Origin: Clostridium tertium
GTDB lineage: Bacteria > Bacillota > Clostridia > Clostridiales > Clostridiaceae
DNA length: 62,408 nucleotides
Reading direction: 5' to 3'
NCBI RefSeq assembly: GCF_017873245.1
Contig: NZ_JAGGJY010000018.1
Span: 1 to 62,408 of the forward strand
The notes under the pieces are model-generated. The model was not told the DNA's origin. It made no database searches and worked only from the letters and a program-made list of their open reading frames with translations. The position numbers and the translations under genes are program-made. This document shows, piece after piece, positions 34,414 through 42,302 of this stretch (positions within the stretch are counted from its first letter, which is position 1; each line of letters starts with the position of its first letter).

Positions 34414-35319
34414 ATGGTTAATACAAGTAATGAAATATTGGATAAATATATTATCTTAAAAAAATATATAAACGATAAAGAACATAAAAAGATAAAAGAG
34501 TTAGAGGATATTTGTATAAATGAAGATAAAGTAAATTTAAAACTAGAATTAGAATATAGAATACAAATTAATAAGGACTATAAAAAAGATTCAAATGACA
34601 TAAATGAATTTTTATATTACATTAATGATAAGCTAGTTGGATATTTGGGAATTTCATGTTTTGGTGGAAATATTGCCGAAATTAATGGAATGGTTCATCC
34701 TGACTTTAGAAGAAGAAGGATCTTTACTAAGCTTGTAGAAATGGCTATTGAGGAATGTAAAAGAAGAAAATTTAATAAGGTTCTATTACTTGGTGATGAC
34801 AAGTCAAATTCTGCAATAGAATTCATAAAGAATACAAAATCTAGCTATTCATTTTCAGAGTGTAGAATGGAATGCATTAATTGGATTGTATATGAAAACA
34901 ATAAAGATATTTGTTTAAGTAATGCAAAAAATAAGGATATATATCAAATAGATAATTTAAATGAAATCTTCTTTGGAGAAGGTTGTAATGAGATGATATT
35001 ACCAGAAGATGACGAAAAGAATAACATTATTACTTATTTAATTCAAGTAGATGATAAAGTAATTGGTAAGATAAAAGTTAGTAAAGAGTTAAATTCAGCA
35101 TTTATTAGTGGATTTGGAATAATCCCTGAATATAGGAATAAGGGATATGGAAGAGCGTCTTTGATGCAAGTCTTAAATTATTTAAGGAATGATGGAATAA
35201 ATAAAGCTGCCTTAGATGTTGAGATAAAAAATAAAAATGCATTGCATTTATATAAAGCTTGTGGATTTAAAGAAAAATCAACTATGAATTATTATGAGGT
35301 AAAAGGTGTAGTCCAATAA
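34414..35319 (+). CDS. Tandem-domain GNAT acetyltransferase
   Basis: A 301-residue protein with two GNAT domains. Domain 1 (about 45-165) has VHPDFRRRRIFTKLVEMA, in which the glycines of the acetyl-CoA loop are replaced (RRRRIF), so it is probably non-catalytic. Domain 2 (about 185-295) has IIPEYRNKGYGRASLMQVL with intact RNKGYG and the KNALHLYKACGFKE signature. Substrate unknown. Single-gene unit with a strong terminator. Confidence 0.85.
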   Translation: MVNTSNEILDKYIILKKYINDKEHKKIKELEDICINEDKVNLKLELEYRIQINKDYKKDSNDINEFLYYINDKLVGYLGISCFGGNIAEINGMVHPDFRRRRIFTKLVEMAIEECKRRKFNKVLLLGDDKSNSAIEFIKNTKSSYSFSECRMECINWIVYENNKDICLSNAKNKDIYQIDNLNEIFFGEGCNEMILPEDDEKNNIITYLIQVDDKVIGKIKVSKELNSAFISGFGIIPEYRNKGYGRASLMQVLNYLRNDGINKAALDVEIKNKNALHLYKACGFKEKSTMNYYEVKGVVQ

Positions 35320-35356
35320 ATTAATATAATAAAAGAATATTTTTGAAGAATGAAGT

Positions 35357-35402
35357 AAAAAGTTCTTAAAGAAAGCAAAAGGCATCTTTAAGAACTTTTT
35401 TA
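35357..35402 (+). terminator. Strong intrinsic terminator
   Basis: AAAAAGTTCTTAAAGA and TCTTTAAGAACTTTTT form a perfect long stem with a 12-base loop. Confidence 0.85.
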
Positions 35403-35545
35403 TAACATTTTAATATGAAATAATAAAAACTTGAATTTCCATAGTATTTTTTAATAATAATAATTTATTGAAAAACAATAAAATATTATTGACTTAATAT
35501 AATTGATAAATTAATATATAAGTATATAAGGTGAAAGGTAGTGCT

Positions 35546-35840
35546 ATGAAAAAGAAATCGATAAGTTTGATAATTTCAATTTTAATATTATTAGAAAGTA
35601 TTCTTTTTATAGGATGTAGAAGAAAAAGAATTTCTTTTATCAGGATAGAGCAATTTTTATGAAAGAAAGTTTGGAGTATTTATTAAAGAATTAAATGAAG
35701 GTGTTTATACTGATGATGGATTTAGACTTTTTTCAAATAATCAATATAAAATTACATGGGTAGATAATAATAGTGTTAAATTAGAATACGATTTTGGAAG
35801 CGAAGGTATATGGAAGGTTGAATTTATAGATCTTAATTAA
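35546..35840 (+). pseudogene. Degraded small lipoprotein gene
   Basis: ATG at 35546 opens a lipoprotein signal peptide (KKKSISLIISILILLESILF, then IGC lipobox) that soon stops. A second frame carries FGVFIKELNEGVYTDDGFRL, FSNNQYKITWVDNNSVKLEY to FIDLN at 35840. A frameshift and a probable deletion join the two. The GVYTDDGFRL... region looks like a small beta-sandwich surface domain I cannot assign. Confidence 0.6.
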
Positions 35841-35860
35841 ATTAAAAGGAGTGTGTTATT

Positions 35861-36175
35861 ATGATTATTTTACTTAATCCTGCAAGTTTATTACTTGGTT
35901 TAATTGCTTGGATACTTCCAATAATTAGTCTTATGCAATATAAAAAACATAAAAATAAGAGTTGGATTATTCTTTCAATTATTAGTATCAGTTCTTGTGC
36001 AATTTCTTTATTTTTACAGATTATTTATAACAATCATTTGGTTCAAATAAATGATTGGTCTGCTCTTATGGATACGACTGATGCATTAGTATTCGTATCA
36101 GCAGTTTTGATTGTAGTTACTATAATTTTAAATACAGTAACCACATTTATATATTACAAAAAATTAGAAAATTAA
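35861..36175 (+). CDS. Small three-TM membrane protein
   Basis: A 104-residue membrane protein with hydrophobic stretches at about 2-22, 32-52 and 74-95 and short basic loops (MQYKKHKNKSW). RBS AAAAGGAG. It begins 20 bases after the broken lipoprotein gene and may once have been its operon partner. No family recognised. Confidence 0.6.
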   Translation: MIILLNPASLLLGLIAWILPIISLMQYKKHKNKSWIILSIISISSCAISLFLQIIYNNHLVQINDWSALMDTTDALVFVSAVLIVVTIILNTVTTFIYYKKLEN

Positions 36176-36368
36176 TATATAGTGGATTTTAAGTTGATAT
36201 GAAAGTATTAGTAAGCTTACTGAAGATGAAGTTAAAGGTATAAAGTATAATTTAATATATTAAATATATTAAATTTATATTTTAAGTAGATAATTAATTG
36301 AATTCTTATAAGAAAATACTTAAATATTCTTATTATTTAGAAAGATTTGAAGAAATATTAGTATATTT

Positions 36369-36432
36369 GTGGTATAATTAATATACAACAGGTAGTTCCT
36401 AAAAGTTTTTAGCTGTAGGAGCTACTTTTTTC
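36369..36432 (+). promoter_or_regulatory. Promoter followed at once by a terminator (leader/attenuator of carD)
   Basis: An extended -10 (TGTGGTATAAT, TATAAT 36373-36378) would start RNA near 36385. Only about 8 bases later GTAGTTCCT pairs with AGGAGCTAC (36392-36424) and six T follow. Transcripts would be about 45 bases unless the terminator is bypassed. carD starts 33 bases beyond, so this looks like attenuation or a very short RNA. Confidence 0.55.
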
Positions 36433-36464
36433 ATTACAAATAACACACATAAGGGGGTAATTTT

Positions 36465-36953
36465 ATGTTTAAAATAAATGATTATGTTGTATATGGTTCA
36501 AATGGAGTTTGTAAGGTTACAGATATAGAGCAGGTAACTTTAAGAAATGAAGAGTTAGAATATTATATTTTATCTCCAGTTTATAATGAAAAGATGACTA
36601 TTAAAACACCTGTAAATAATCAAAAAATATTAATGAGAGAGCTTATGACAAAAGCTGAAATAGTGAATTTATTGAAAGAAATTTCAAAAAATGAGACTGT
36701 TGAAATAGAAGACTCAAGAAGAAGAGTTGAAGAATATAAGGCTATAATAAGAAGAGGTAATGCTGAGGAACTTATAAAGGTTATAAATTCGATAAAATTA
36801 GAAAAAGATGAAAAAATTTCAATAGGTAAAAAGCTTAATAAAACAGATGAAGATATTATGATTAGTGCGAGCAAGCAATTATATCAAGAAATGGCAATAG
36901 TCTTAGAGATTGATGTAGATGAAGTTCAAGATTATATTAAAAATAATATTTAA
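36465..36953 (+). CDS. carD: CarD/CdnL-family transcription regulator
   Basis: A 162-residue protein: N-terminal Tudor-like RNA-polymerase-interacting domain (KINDYVVYGSNGVCKVTDIE, about 3-22) and a helical DNA-binding C-terminal half. CarD family proteins bind the RNA polymerase beta subunit and stabilise open promoter complexes, affecting rRNA and housekeeping transcription. AAGGGGG RBS. The leader has a promoter-terminator pair that could regulate it. It marks the left edge of the well-preserved part of the window. Confidence 0.88.
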   Translation: MFKINDYVVYGSNGVCKVTDIEQVTLRNEELEYYILSPVYNEKMTIKTPVNNQKILMRELMTKAEIVNLLKEISKNETVEIEDSRRRVEEYKAIIRRGNAEELIKVINSIKLEKDEKISIGKKLNKTDEDIMISASKQLYQEMAIVLEIDVDEVQDYIKNNI

Positions 36954-37187
36954 AATAGATTATAAGGTTAATTTTAATATAATAATATAATAAATATCTT
37001 TAAATTATTAATTTATATTTATATTTATATAAATTATAGGTCTAGAATAAGTATATTTTACAGTTAAATCTTTTATAAGAAATAAACCTATTTTATTTAA
37101 TCTATATATGAGTTTGTATATTTAAGATTTAAATAGTGTTTATGAAATTTAATGTTTGTTAAATTATATTATAAATCATTTTATAAA
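36954..37187. other. Intergenic A+T-rich region
   Basis: No gene visible. The region is very A+T-rich with short direct repeats (TTATATTTATATTTATAT near 37010) and leads into the 66-bp repeat. Confidence 0.35.
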
Positions 37188-37253
37188 TTACATAAGTTAA
37201 AGTTCTAGACTTAAAATGACTGTTACACAATTGTTGTGGAACAGCCATTTTAA
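37188..37253. repeat. 66-bp direct repeat, copy A (contains terminator)
   Basis: Matches 39921-39986 at 62 of 66 positions. Its right part is a hairpin, AAAATGACTGTTACACAA with TTGTGGAACAGCCATTTT, lying just past the ABC ATPase stop on the minus strand, so it serves as that operon's terminator. Confidence 0.8.
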
Positions 37254-37255
37254 AG

Positions 37256-37948
37256 TTAAAAAATCTTTTCTATAGTTATATTACCATTTTCAATTCTATA
37301 TATTGTATCTACTAAATCAAGAACACGCTCATCATGAGTTACCATTAAAGCAGCTTTATTATATTTTTTTATCTCATCTTTAATCATAGTAACAACTTCA
37401 CGACCACGCTTGCCATCCAAACTTGCTGTTGGTTCATCTGCTAAAATTATATCTGGATGATTCATTAAAGCTCTTGCAATTGCAACTCTTTGTTTTTCAC
37501 CACCAGATAATTTGGAAGGATAGTGATTAAGTCTATGTTCAAGTCCAAAATCTTTTAAAAGCTTATTAGCATAGTCATTAACTTCTTTTTTATTTTTATT
37601 TTTAGAAAGCTGTGGTATTAATTTTAGTTGATCAATAACTTTTAAATAAGGTATTAGTTGATGTGATTGAAAAACAAATCCTATTTGATTTCTTCTTATA
37701 TCAGCTAATTCCTTTTTATCTTTCTCACTTAAATTTGTATCTCCAATTATTATTTCACCGCTACTTGCTGAAAGTAATGCTCCAGCAATGGATAAAAATG
37801 TACTTTTACCAGAGCCAGAAGGACCAACAATAGCAACAAATTCACCTGGTTTAACATTAATTGAAATGTTATTTAACACTGTATTTTCACTATCTCCATC
37901 TTTGTATGTTTTACTTATATTCTTTAATTGAAGTGCGTATTTTCTCAT
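37256..37948 (-). CDS. ABC transporter ATPase, HrtA/MacB-like
   Basis: A 230-residue ATPase of the LolD/MacB/HrtA group: Walker A GPSGSGKST (about 41-49), signature LSGGEKQRVAIARAL, Walker B DIILADEPTASLDG, switch His in VTHDERVLD. With the FtsX-type permease encoded just upstream it forms an export or mechanotransmission complex. Its ATG overlaps the permease stop by one base (TAATG) with the RBS inside the permease gene, showing translational coupling. By the permease's similarity to HrtB, heme or a small hydrophobic toxicant is a plausible substrate. Confidence 0.88.
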   Translation of the reverse strand: MRKYALQLKNISKTYKDGDSENTVLNNISINVKPGEFVAIVGPSGSGKSTFLSIAGALLSASSGEIIIGDTNLSEKDKKELADIRRNQIGFVFQSHQLIPYLKVIDQLKLIPQLSKNKNKKEVNDYANKLLKDFGLEHRLNHYPSKLSGGEKQRVAIARALMNHPDIILADEPTASLDGKRGREVVTMIKDEIKKYNKAALMVTHDERVLDLVDTIYRIENGNITIEKIF

Positions 37949-39075
37949 TAATAATTACCTCCTATTGCAGAAATAGCATCTACTTTTCTTATTTTTCTGA
38001 TAGAAAATAAACTACTTAATAGTGCTATTGCTATAAATAATAGTGAAACTAAAGCTCCATCTTTATAACTCAATACAAAAGGCATGCTTGCTGGTAATAT
38101 ACTGGCTAAAGAAAATGTTAATACATTTCCTATAAGCATACTTATTACAGAAAGCATAAATACTTGAGTAGTTATAGATATTGCTAAAGTTGACATTTTA
38201 GCTCCTAAAGCTTTTAACACTCCGAATTCAGGTAACTTTTGCATAGTTGTTATATAGAAGAATACACCAACTATAAATGAAGATATTATTAATAAAAATA
38301 CTAACATCATAAGAATAGTAGCTTGTTCTTGTGAATGTCCAGGAACATTTGAAATTATATCATTTTTAGTTAATAAAACTTTTTTATCTAAATTATCATT
38401 AACAAGATTAGTAAGTAAATCTAGGTTTTCTGAAGACTTGTCCATATTAATAGCTAATGCTTGAAAATTATCATAATCCCTACCAGTAGCAGAAGTCATT
38501 ATATCTTTATATGTATCTAAAGAAATAACCCCTACAGAAATATGTGCATACATTTGATTTTTAGTAAATCCTACTACAGTTAATTCTAAATTAGAAGATG
38601 TATCTTTGATTTTATCTCCAATTTTTATACCATCTTCTTTAAATGAATTGTTTAAAACTATTTCTCTATCATTATTTAAGGTATTTCCTTCAATAACTTC
38701 AGGCATAAGAAAGGCTGATGGATCAATGGCTAAGTAAACTAAATTAATTTTTTTATCTAAGGAATCCATAGTGAAATTACTTGTATGTAAATTAATAGGA
38801 GTAGTATTTTCATTTAAATCTATTAATCCATTAAGGTTATTTAATTTCTTTAAATTATCCTTTTCGATAACTGAACGAGTAATTAATTTATCTGCAGAAT
38901 CATCTAAAATATAATAATTTGCTTTAGAATTTTCAATGGAAGATCCAGTAGCTGCAGATAATCCTTTTGCAATACCTGATAAAAATAGTACTAGAAATAT
39001 AATAAGAGTTAAGATTCCGATTATTAAACCAAATCTAGCCTTATTGTGCTTTAGTTCTTTTAATGCTAAAAACAT
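37948..39075 (-). CDS. FtsX/HrtB-like ABC permease
   Basis: A 375-residue permease with one N-terminal TM (about 15-38), a long extracytoplasmic domain (about 40-250) and three C-terminal TMs, the MacB/FtsX layout. The start MFLALKELKHNKARFG and ending KVDAISAIGG closely follow HrtB, the heme-export permease of Firmicutes. First gene of the two-gene operon. There is no adjacent two-component system of the HssRS kind. Substrate unproven. Confidence 0.82.
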   Translation of the reverse strand: MFLALKELKHNKARFGLIIGILTLIIFLVLFLSGIAKGLSAATGSSIENSKANYYILDDSADKLITRSVIEKDNLKKLNNLNGLIDLNENTTPINLHTSNFTMDSLDKKINLVYLAIDPSAFLMPEVIEGNTLNNDREIVLNNSFKEDGIKIGDKIKDTSSNLELTVVGFTKNQMYAHISVGVISLDTYKDIMTSATGRDYDNFQALAINMDKSSENLDLLTNLVNDNLDKKVLLTKNDIISNVPGHSQEQATILMMLVFLLIISSFIVGVFFYITTMQKLPEFGVLKALGAKMSTLAISITTQVFMLSVISMLIGNVLTFSLASILPASMPFVLSYKDGALVSLLFIAIALLSSLFSIRKIRKVDAISAIGGNY

Positions 39076-39363
39076 AATTTAATTCTCCTTCTTTTGATTA
39101 ATACTTATTAAAGTGTATATTATAAGCATGAATTAATTATGAACTATGTTCAATAAAAAATCAATATTAATTAATAATTTTTATTGAATAATTGAGATTT
39201 TATTTATAATAAAAATTATTTTCTTTGTGCATTTAGTGATATTTTATAAAAATATTTTTAATGAACAGTGCGAGTATACTTATTTTTATAAATAAAAAAT
39301 ATATTAATAAATTAAGCTTTATGCTAAAATAAGGAAAATGCTTTATATAGGGGGAGTAATGCA

Positions 39364-39861
39364 ATGAATATTCGTAAAGTAAAGGCAGAAGATGCAGATA
39401 ATTTATTAAAAATGTTTTTAGAGCTTGATAAAGAAACGAAATTTATGTTACTTGAGCCAGGGGAAAGGTCAAATGATGTTAGCAAAGTTAATCTTCTTAT
39501 AAATCAATGTATAGAAGGAAGAAATTTGCTCTTAGTTGGAATTGATGATACTGAAAATATTATAGGTTTCCTTTCTGCACAAAGGGGAGTGCCAAAAAGA
39601 ATAAGGCATACAGCTTATATTGTAGTTGGTATTCGTGAGGCTTTTAGAGGTATTGGGATTGGTAAAAAATTATTTTCAGAATTAGATATATGGGCAAAAG
39701 AAAATGATATTACAAGATTAGAATTAACTGTAGTTTGCCATAATAATGTTGCAAAACATTTATATGAACAAAATGGGTTTAAAGTGGAAGGAATTAAAAA
39801 AAATTCAATGATAGTTGATGGGAAATATGTAGATGAATATTATATGGCAAAGTTGAATTGA
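39364..39861 (+). CDS. GNAT acetyltransferase
   Basis: A 165-residue GNAT protein. VVGIREAFRGIGIGKKLF (about 92-109) contains a perfect RGIGIG acetyl-CoA loop, and NNVAKHLYEQNGFKVEGIKK is the classic signature. It resembles RimI/YhhY-like enzymes. GGGGGAG RBS. Divergent from the HrtAB-like operon and enclosed with it between the two 66-bp repeats, so the three genes may have been gained as a unit. Confidence 0.88.
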   Translation: MNIRKVKAEDADNLLKMFLELDKETKFMLLEPGERSNDVSKVNLLINQCIEGRNLLLVGIDDTENIIGFLSAQRGVPKRIRHTAYIVVGIREAFRGIGIGKKLFSELDIWAKENDITRLELTVVCHNNVAKHLYEQNGFKVEGIKKNSMIVDGKYVDEYYMAKLN

Positions 39862-39920
39862 TTAATTCTATAAATAAACCAGTATTAGTATATTTATAAA
39901 ATACTATAATCATTACTATA

Positions 39921-39986
39921 TTACATAAGTTAAAGTTATAGAGTTAAAATGTCTGTTACACAATTGTTGTGGAACAGACATTTTAA
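39921..39986. repeat. 66-bp direct repeat, copy B (contains terminator)
   Basis: Same as 37188-37253 with four differences. Here the hairpin AAAATGTCTGTT/AACAGACATTTT is fully paired, whereas copy A has one mismatch. It lies just after the IclR stop (minus strand) and 60 bases after the GNAT stop (plus strand). Confidence 0.8.
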
Positions 39987-40004
39987 TTAAAAGAGAAATA
40001 AGAA

Positions 40005-40799
40005 TTACTCAACATCATTAAACATGAATATATCTGCATCTATATCGTTTTCCTTAAAAAATGTTTCTATTTTAAATCTAACTTCTAATAAAATATTTTT
40101 AATTAATTCAAATTTTTCATCACTAAATCTAAATGTTGGAATACTGACACTAAGTGATGCAATAGCTTTGGAATCTTTTAATAAAGGAATACTTATACAA
40201 GAAGTATAATCGTTTATTTCGGATTTTTCTATAGCATATCCATTAGTCTTAGCTTCTATTAATTCTTTTTCAAGTTTTTCAAAATCAGTTATAGTATTTT
40301 GAGTAAAGGCTTTTAATCCATCTGGATATAATTCTTTTAATTCATCTAAAGTCTTATTTATAAGTAAAGACTTTCCAATTGATGTACAATATGCAGGTAA
40401 TCGTTTTCCGATTGATGAGATTAGTCTAATTGGTTCATCTGAATCAACTTTTTCTATATAAAGGACTTTATTTCCGTCTAAAATACCTAGCTGACATATC
40501 TCACCTGACTTTTTAACTATATATCGCATTTCAGATTTTATAAATTCTAAAACATTTTTGCTACTAGAATAAGATTTTCCAATGTAGTAGGAAGATATAC
40601 CTATAGTATATTTTGAAGTATTTTTGTCCATGAATATAAATTTACGACTACACATAGTATGAACAACTGGTAAAATGCTACTTTTAGGTGCTTCAATAGC
40701 AGTAGCAATTTCAGTAAGAGTTAACCCCTCAGTATTTGAAGAGAGTACCTCTAAAATATCTAAAACTCTCTCAGTAGGTCTATGCTCGTTTTTTTTCAT
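40005..40799 (-). CDS. IclR-family transcriptional regulator (KdgR-like)
   Basis: A 264-residue regulator: winged helix at the N-terminus (LTEIATAIEAPKSSILPVVH) and a ligand-binding IclR domain (about 85-255) with ISSIGKRLPAYCTSIGKSLL. ATG at 40799 is chosen because AAAGGAGG lies 10 bases upstream; a frame extended to 40967 has an implausible hydrophobic N-terminus and runs over the operator. Divergent from the sugar-acid operon. KdgR-type IclR proteins respond to 2-keto-3-deoxygluconate-like acids, which fits the permease next door. Confidence 0.9.
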   Translation of the reverse strand: MKKNEHRPTERVLDILEVLSSNTEGLTLTEIATAIEAPKSSILPVVHTMCSRKFIFMDKNTSKYTIGISSYYIGKSYSSSKNVLEFIKSEMRYIVKKSGEICQLGILDGNKVLYIEKVDSDEPIRLISSIGKRLPAYCTSIGKSLLINKTLDELKELYPDGLKAFTQNTITDFEKLEKELIEAKTNGYAIEKSEINDYTSCISIPLLKDSKAIASLSVSIPTFRFSDEKFELIKNILLEVRFKIETFFKENDIDADIFMFNDVE

Positions 40800-40930
40800 T
40801 TTATAATATCCTCCTTTGTTAATAAGTGAATTATAGCAAATATATATTAGAAAAACAATAAAATAAAATTTATAAAGTTGCTTGAAAATGTTTACTTTAG
40901 AAAGAAAAGGTGATATTATAATACTAACGA

Positions 40931-40965
40931 GTTCATAAATACGTACTCGGTATGTATATACGAAC
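40931..40965. promoter_or_regulatory. IclR operator, 35-bp palindrome
   Basis: GTTCATAAATACGTAC and GTATGTATATACGAAC are inverted repeats with three mismatches around a TCG centre. It lies between the divergent regulator and kdgT, 27 bases before the kdgT start. Confidence 0.75.
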
Positions 40966-40991
40966 AAATTGAATTTATGAGGAGGATTACT

Positions 40992-41975
40992 ATGATCATG
41001 AAATTTCTTAAAAAAGTGCCAGCAGGTATGATGATTGTTCCATTATTAGTAGGTGCTTTTTTAAACACTTTCTTTCCAGAAGCTTTACAAATTGGTTCAT
41101 TTACAACAGCTGTTTTTTCTAATGCTGGAGCAGCAACTGCAATGGGAATTCAATTATTTTGCTTAGGTACAACTTTACAACTTAAAGATATGCCTAAAGT
41201 TCTTAAGCGAGGAGGAATACTTTTGCTATCTAAATTTGCAATTGGTGCAGTAATTGGTATTTCTATTGGTAAAATTTTTGGACTTGCTGGTGTTTTTGGA
41301 TTAACAACATTATCAGTTATTAGTGCAGTTACAAATAGTAATGGTAGTATTTATTTAGCTTTAATGAAAACATACGGTGACGATACAGATTGTGCAGCAA
41401 TGGCTTTATTAGCTTTAAATGATGGTCCATTCTTTACATTAATTGCTTTAGGTGCATCAGGATTGGCAAATATACCTACAAAAGCATTAGTAGCAACAAT
41501 TATCCCTATAATAGTTGGAATGATACTTGGAAATATAGATAAAGATTTAAGAGATTTTCTAGAACCAGCTGGGAATATATTAATTCCTTTTGTTGGATTA
41601 ACATTAGGAGCTGGAATAAATTTGAGTAATGTACTTAAAGGCGGGCCACAAGGAATTATATTAGGACTAATTACAGTAATTATAGGTGGGGCATTTATAG
41701 TATTTTGTGATGTTTTCATTGGAAAAAGACCGGGATATGCAGGATGGGCAGTAGCAACTACAGCAGGTAATGCAGTAGCAGTTCCAGCCGCAGTAGCATT
41801 AATAGATAGTAGCTGGGCGCCTTATCAAGCAACAGCAACAGCACAAGTCGCAGCAGCTGTTGTTGTTACAGCTATATTAGTTCCAATAATAACAGATTGG
41901 TGGGCAAAGAAGTATGGAAGTCCTAAAATGCCAATAGATAAATCTAATAGTAAAAATGTAATCGTTAATAATTAA
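40992..41975 (+). CDS. kdgT: 2-keto-3-deoxygluconate permease
   Basis: A 327-residue membrane permease of the KdgT family (about ten TM), starting MIMKFLKKVPAGMMIVPLLV. Signatures include NAGAATAMGIQLFCLGTTLQ and the C-terminal VATTAGNAVAVPAAVALIDS. It takes up 2-keto-3-deoxygluconate or a related keto-deoxy sugar acid by proton symport. Start 40992 follows GAGGAGG at six bases. First gene of an operon with dehydratase, FAH and aldolase genes, under the IclR palindrome. Confidence 0.93.
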   Translation: MIMKFLKKVPAGMMIVPLLVGAFLNTFFPEALQIGSFTTAVFSNAGAATAMGIQLFCLGTTLQLKDMPKVLKRGGILLLSKFAIGAVIGISIGKIFGLAGVFGLTTLSVISAVTNSNGSIYLALMKTYGDDTDCAAMALLALNDGPFFTLIALGASGLANIPTKALVATIIPIIVGMILGNIDKDLRDFLEPAGNILIPFVGLTLGAGINLSNVLKGGPQGIILGLITVIIGGAFIVFCDVFIGKRPGYAGWAVATTAGNAVAVPAAVALIDSSWAPYQATATAQVAAAVVVTAILVPIITDWWAKKYGSPKMPIDKSNSKNVIVNN

Positions 41976-42012
41976 ATAGTAAATTTATAATTTATTTTAG
42001 GAGGTATAGATT

Positions 42013-42291
42013 ATGATTAATTCAATGATAATCGATGAAAATGATAATGTTATAGTGGCAATTGAAGCAATAAAAAAAGGGTCAGATGTCAACTACAAAT
42101 TAAATGGAGAAGTAAAGACAATAATCGCTATGGAAGATATTAAAATATATCATAAGGTATCGATTAGGGAAATAAAAAAAGGGGAGCCTATATTAAAATA
42201 TGGTGAGCATATAGGTATTGCTGGTAAAGATATAGAAATTGGAATGCATGTACATGTTCATAATATAGAAAGTCATAGGGAAGAGTTATAG
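42013..42291 (+). CDS. UxaA/GarD-family dehydratase, small SAF-domain subunit
   Basis: A 92-residue SAF-domain protein, the N-terminal portion of altronate/galactarate dehydratases encoded separately. Features are KIYHKVSIREIKKGEPILKY, a GEHIGIAGKDIEIG turn and HVHVHNIESH at the end. The HVHVHN histidines are typical of the family. TAGGAGG RBS; 11 bases before the large-subunit gene. Works with it to dehydrate a sugar acid. Confidence 0.88.
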   Translation: MINSMIIDENDNVIVAIEAIKKGSDVNYKLNGEVKTIIAMEDIKIYHKVSIREIKKGEPILKYGEHIGIAGKDIEIGMHVHVHNIESHREEL

Positions 42292-42302
42292 GAGGAATTG
42301 AT

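Noticed and set aside
37256..39075. Bacitracin-resistance (BceAB) transporter
   Set aside because: The permease has four TM segments and an HrtB/MacB-like start and end, not the ten-TM BceB layout, and no two-component genes adjoin it.
40800..40967. N-terminal extension of the IclR regulator
   Set aside because: The 56 extra codons are hydrophobic, lack an RBS and cross the operator; the ATG at 40799 has an ideal RBS.
41351..41719. 122-codon antisense frame inside kdgT
   Set aside because: It is an antisense shadow of a well-conserved permease with no RBS. Similar antisense frames within bioY, the EIIC gene, the DapA gene and others were dismissed for the same reason.
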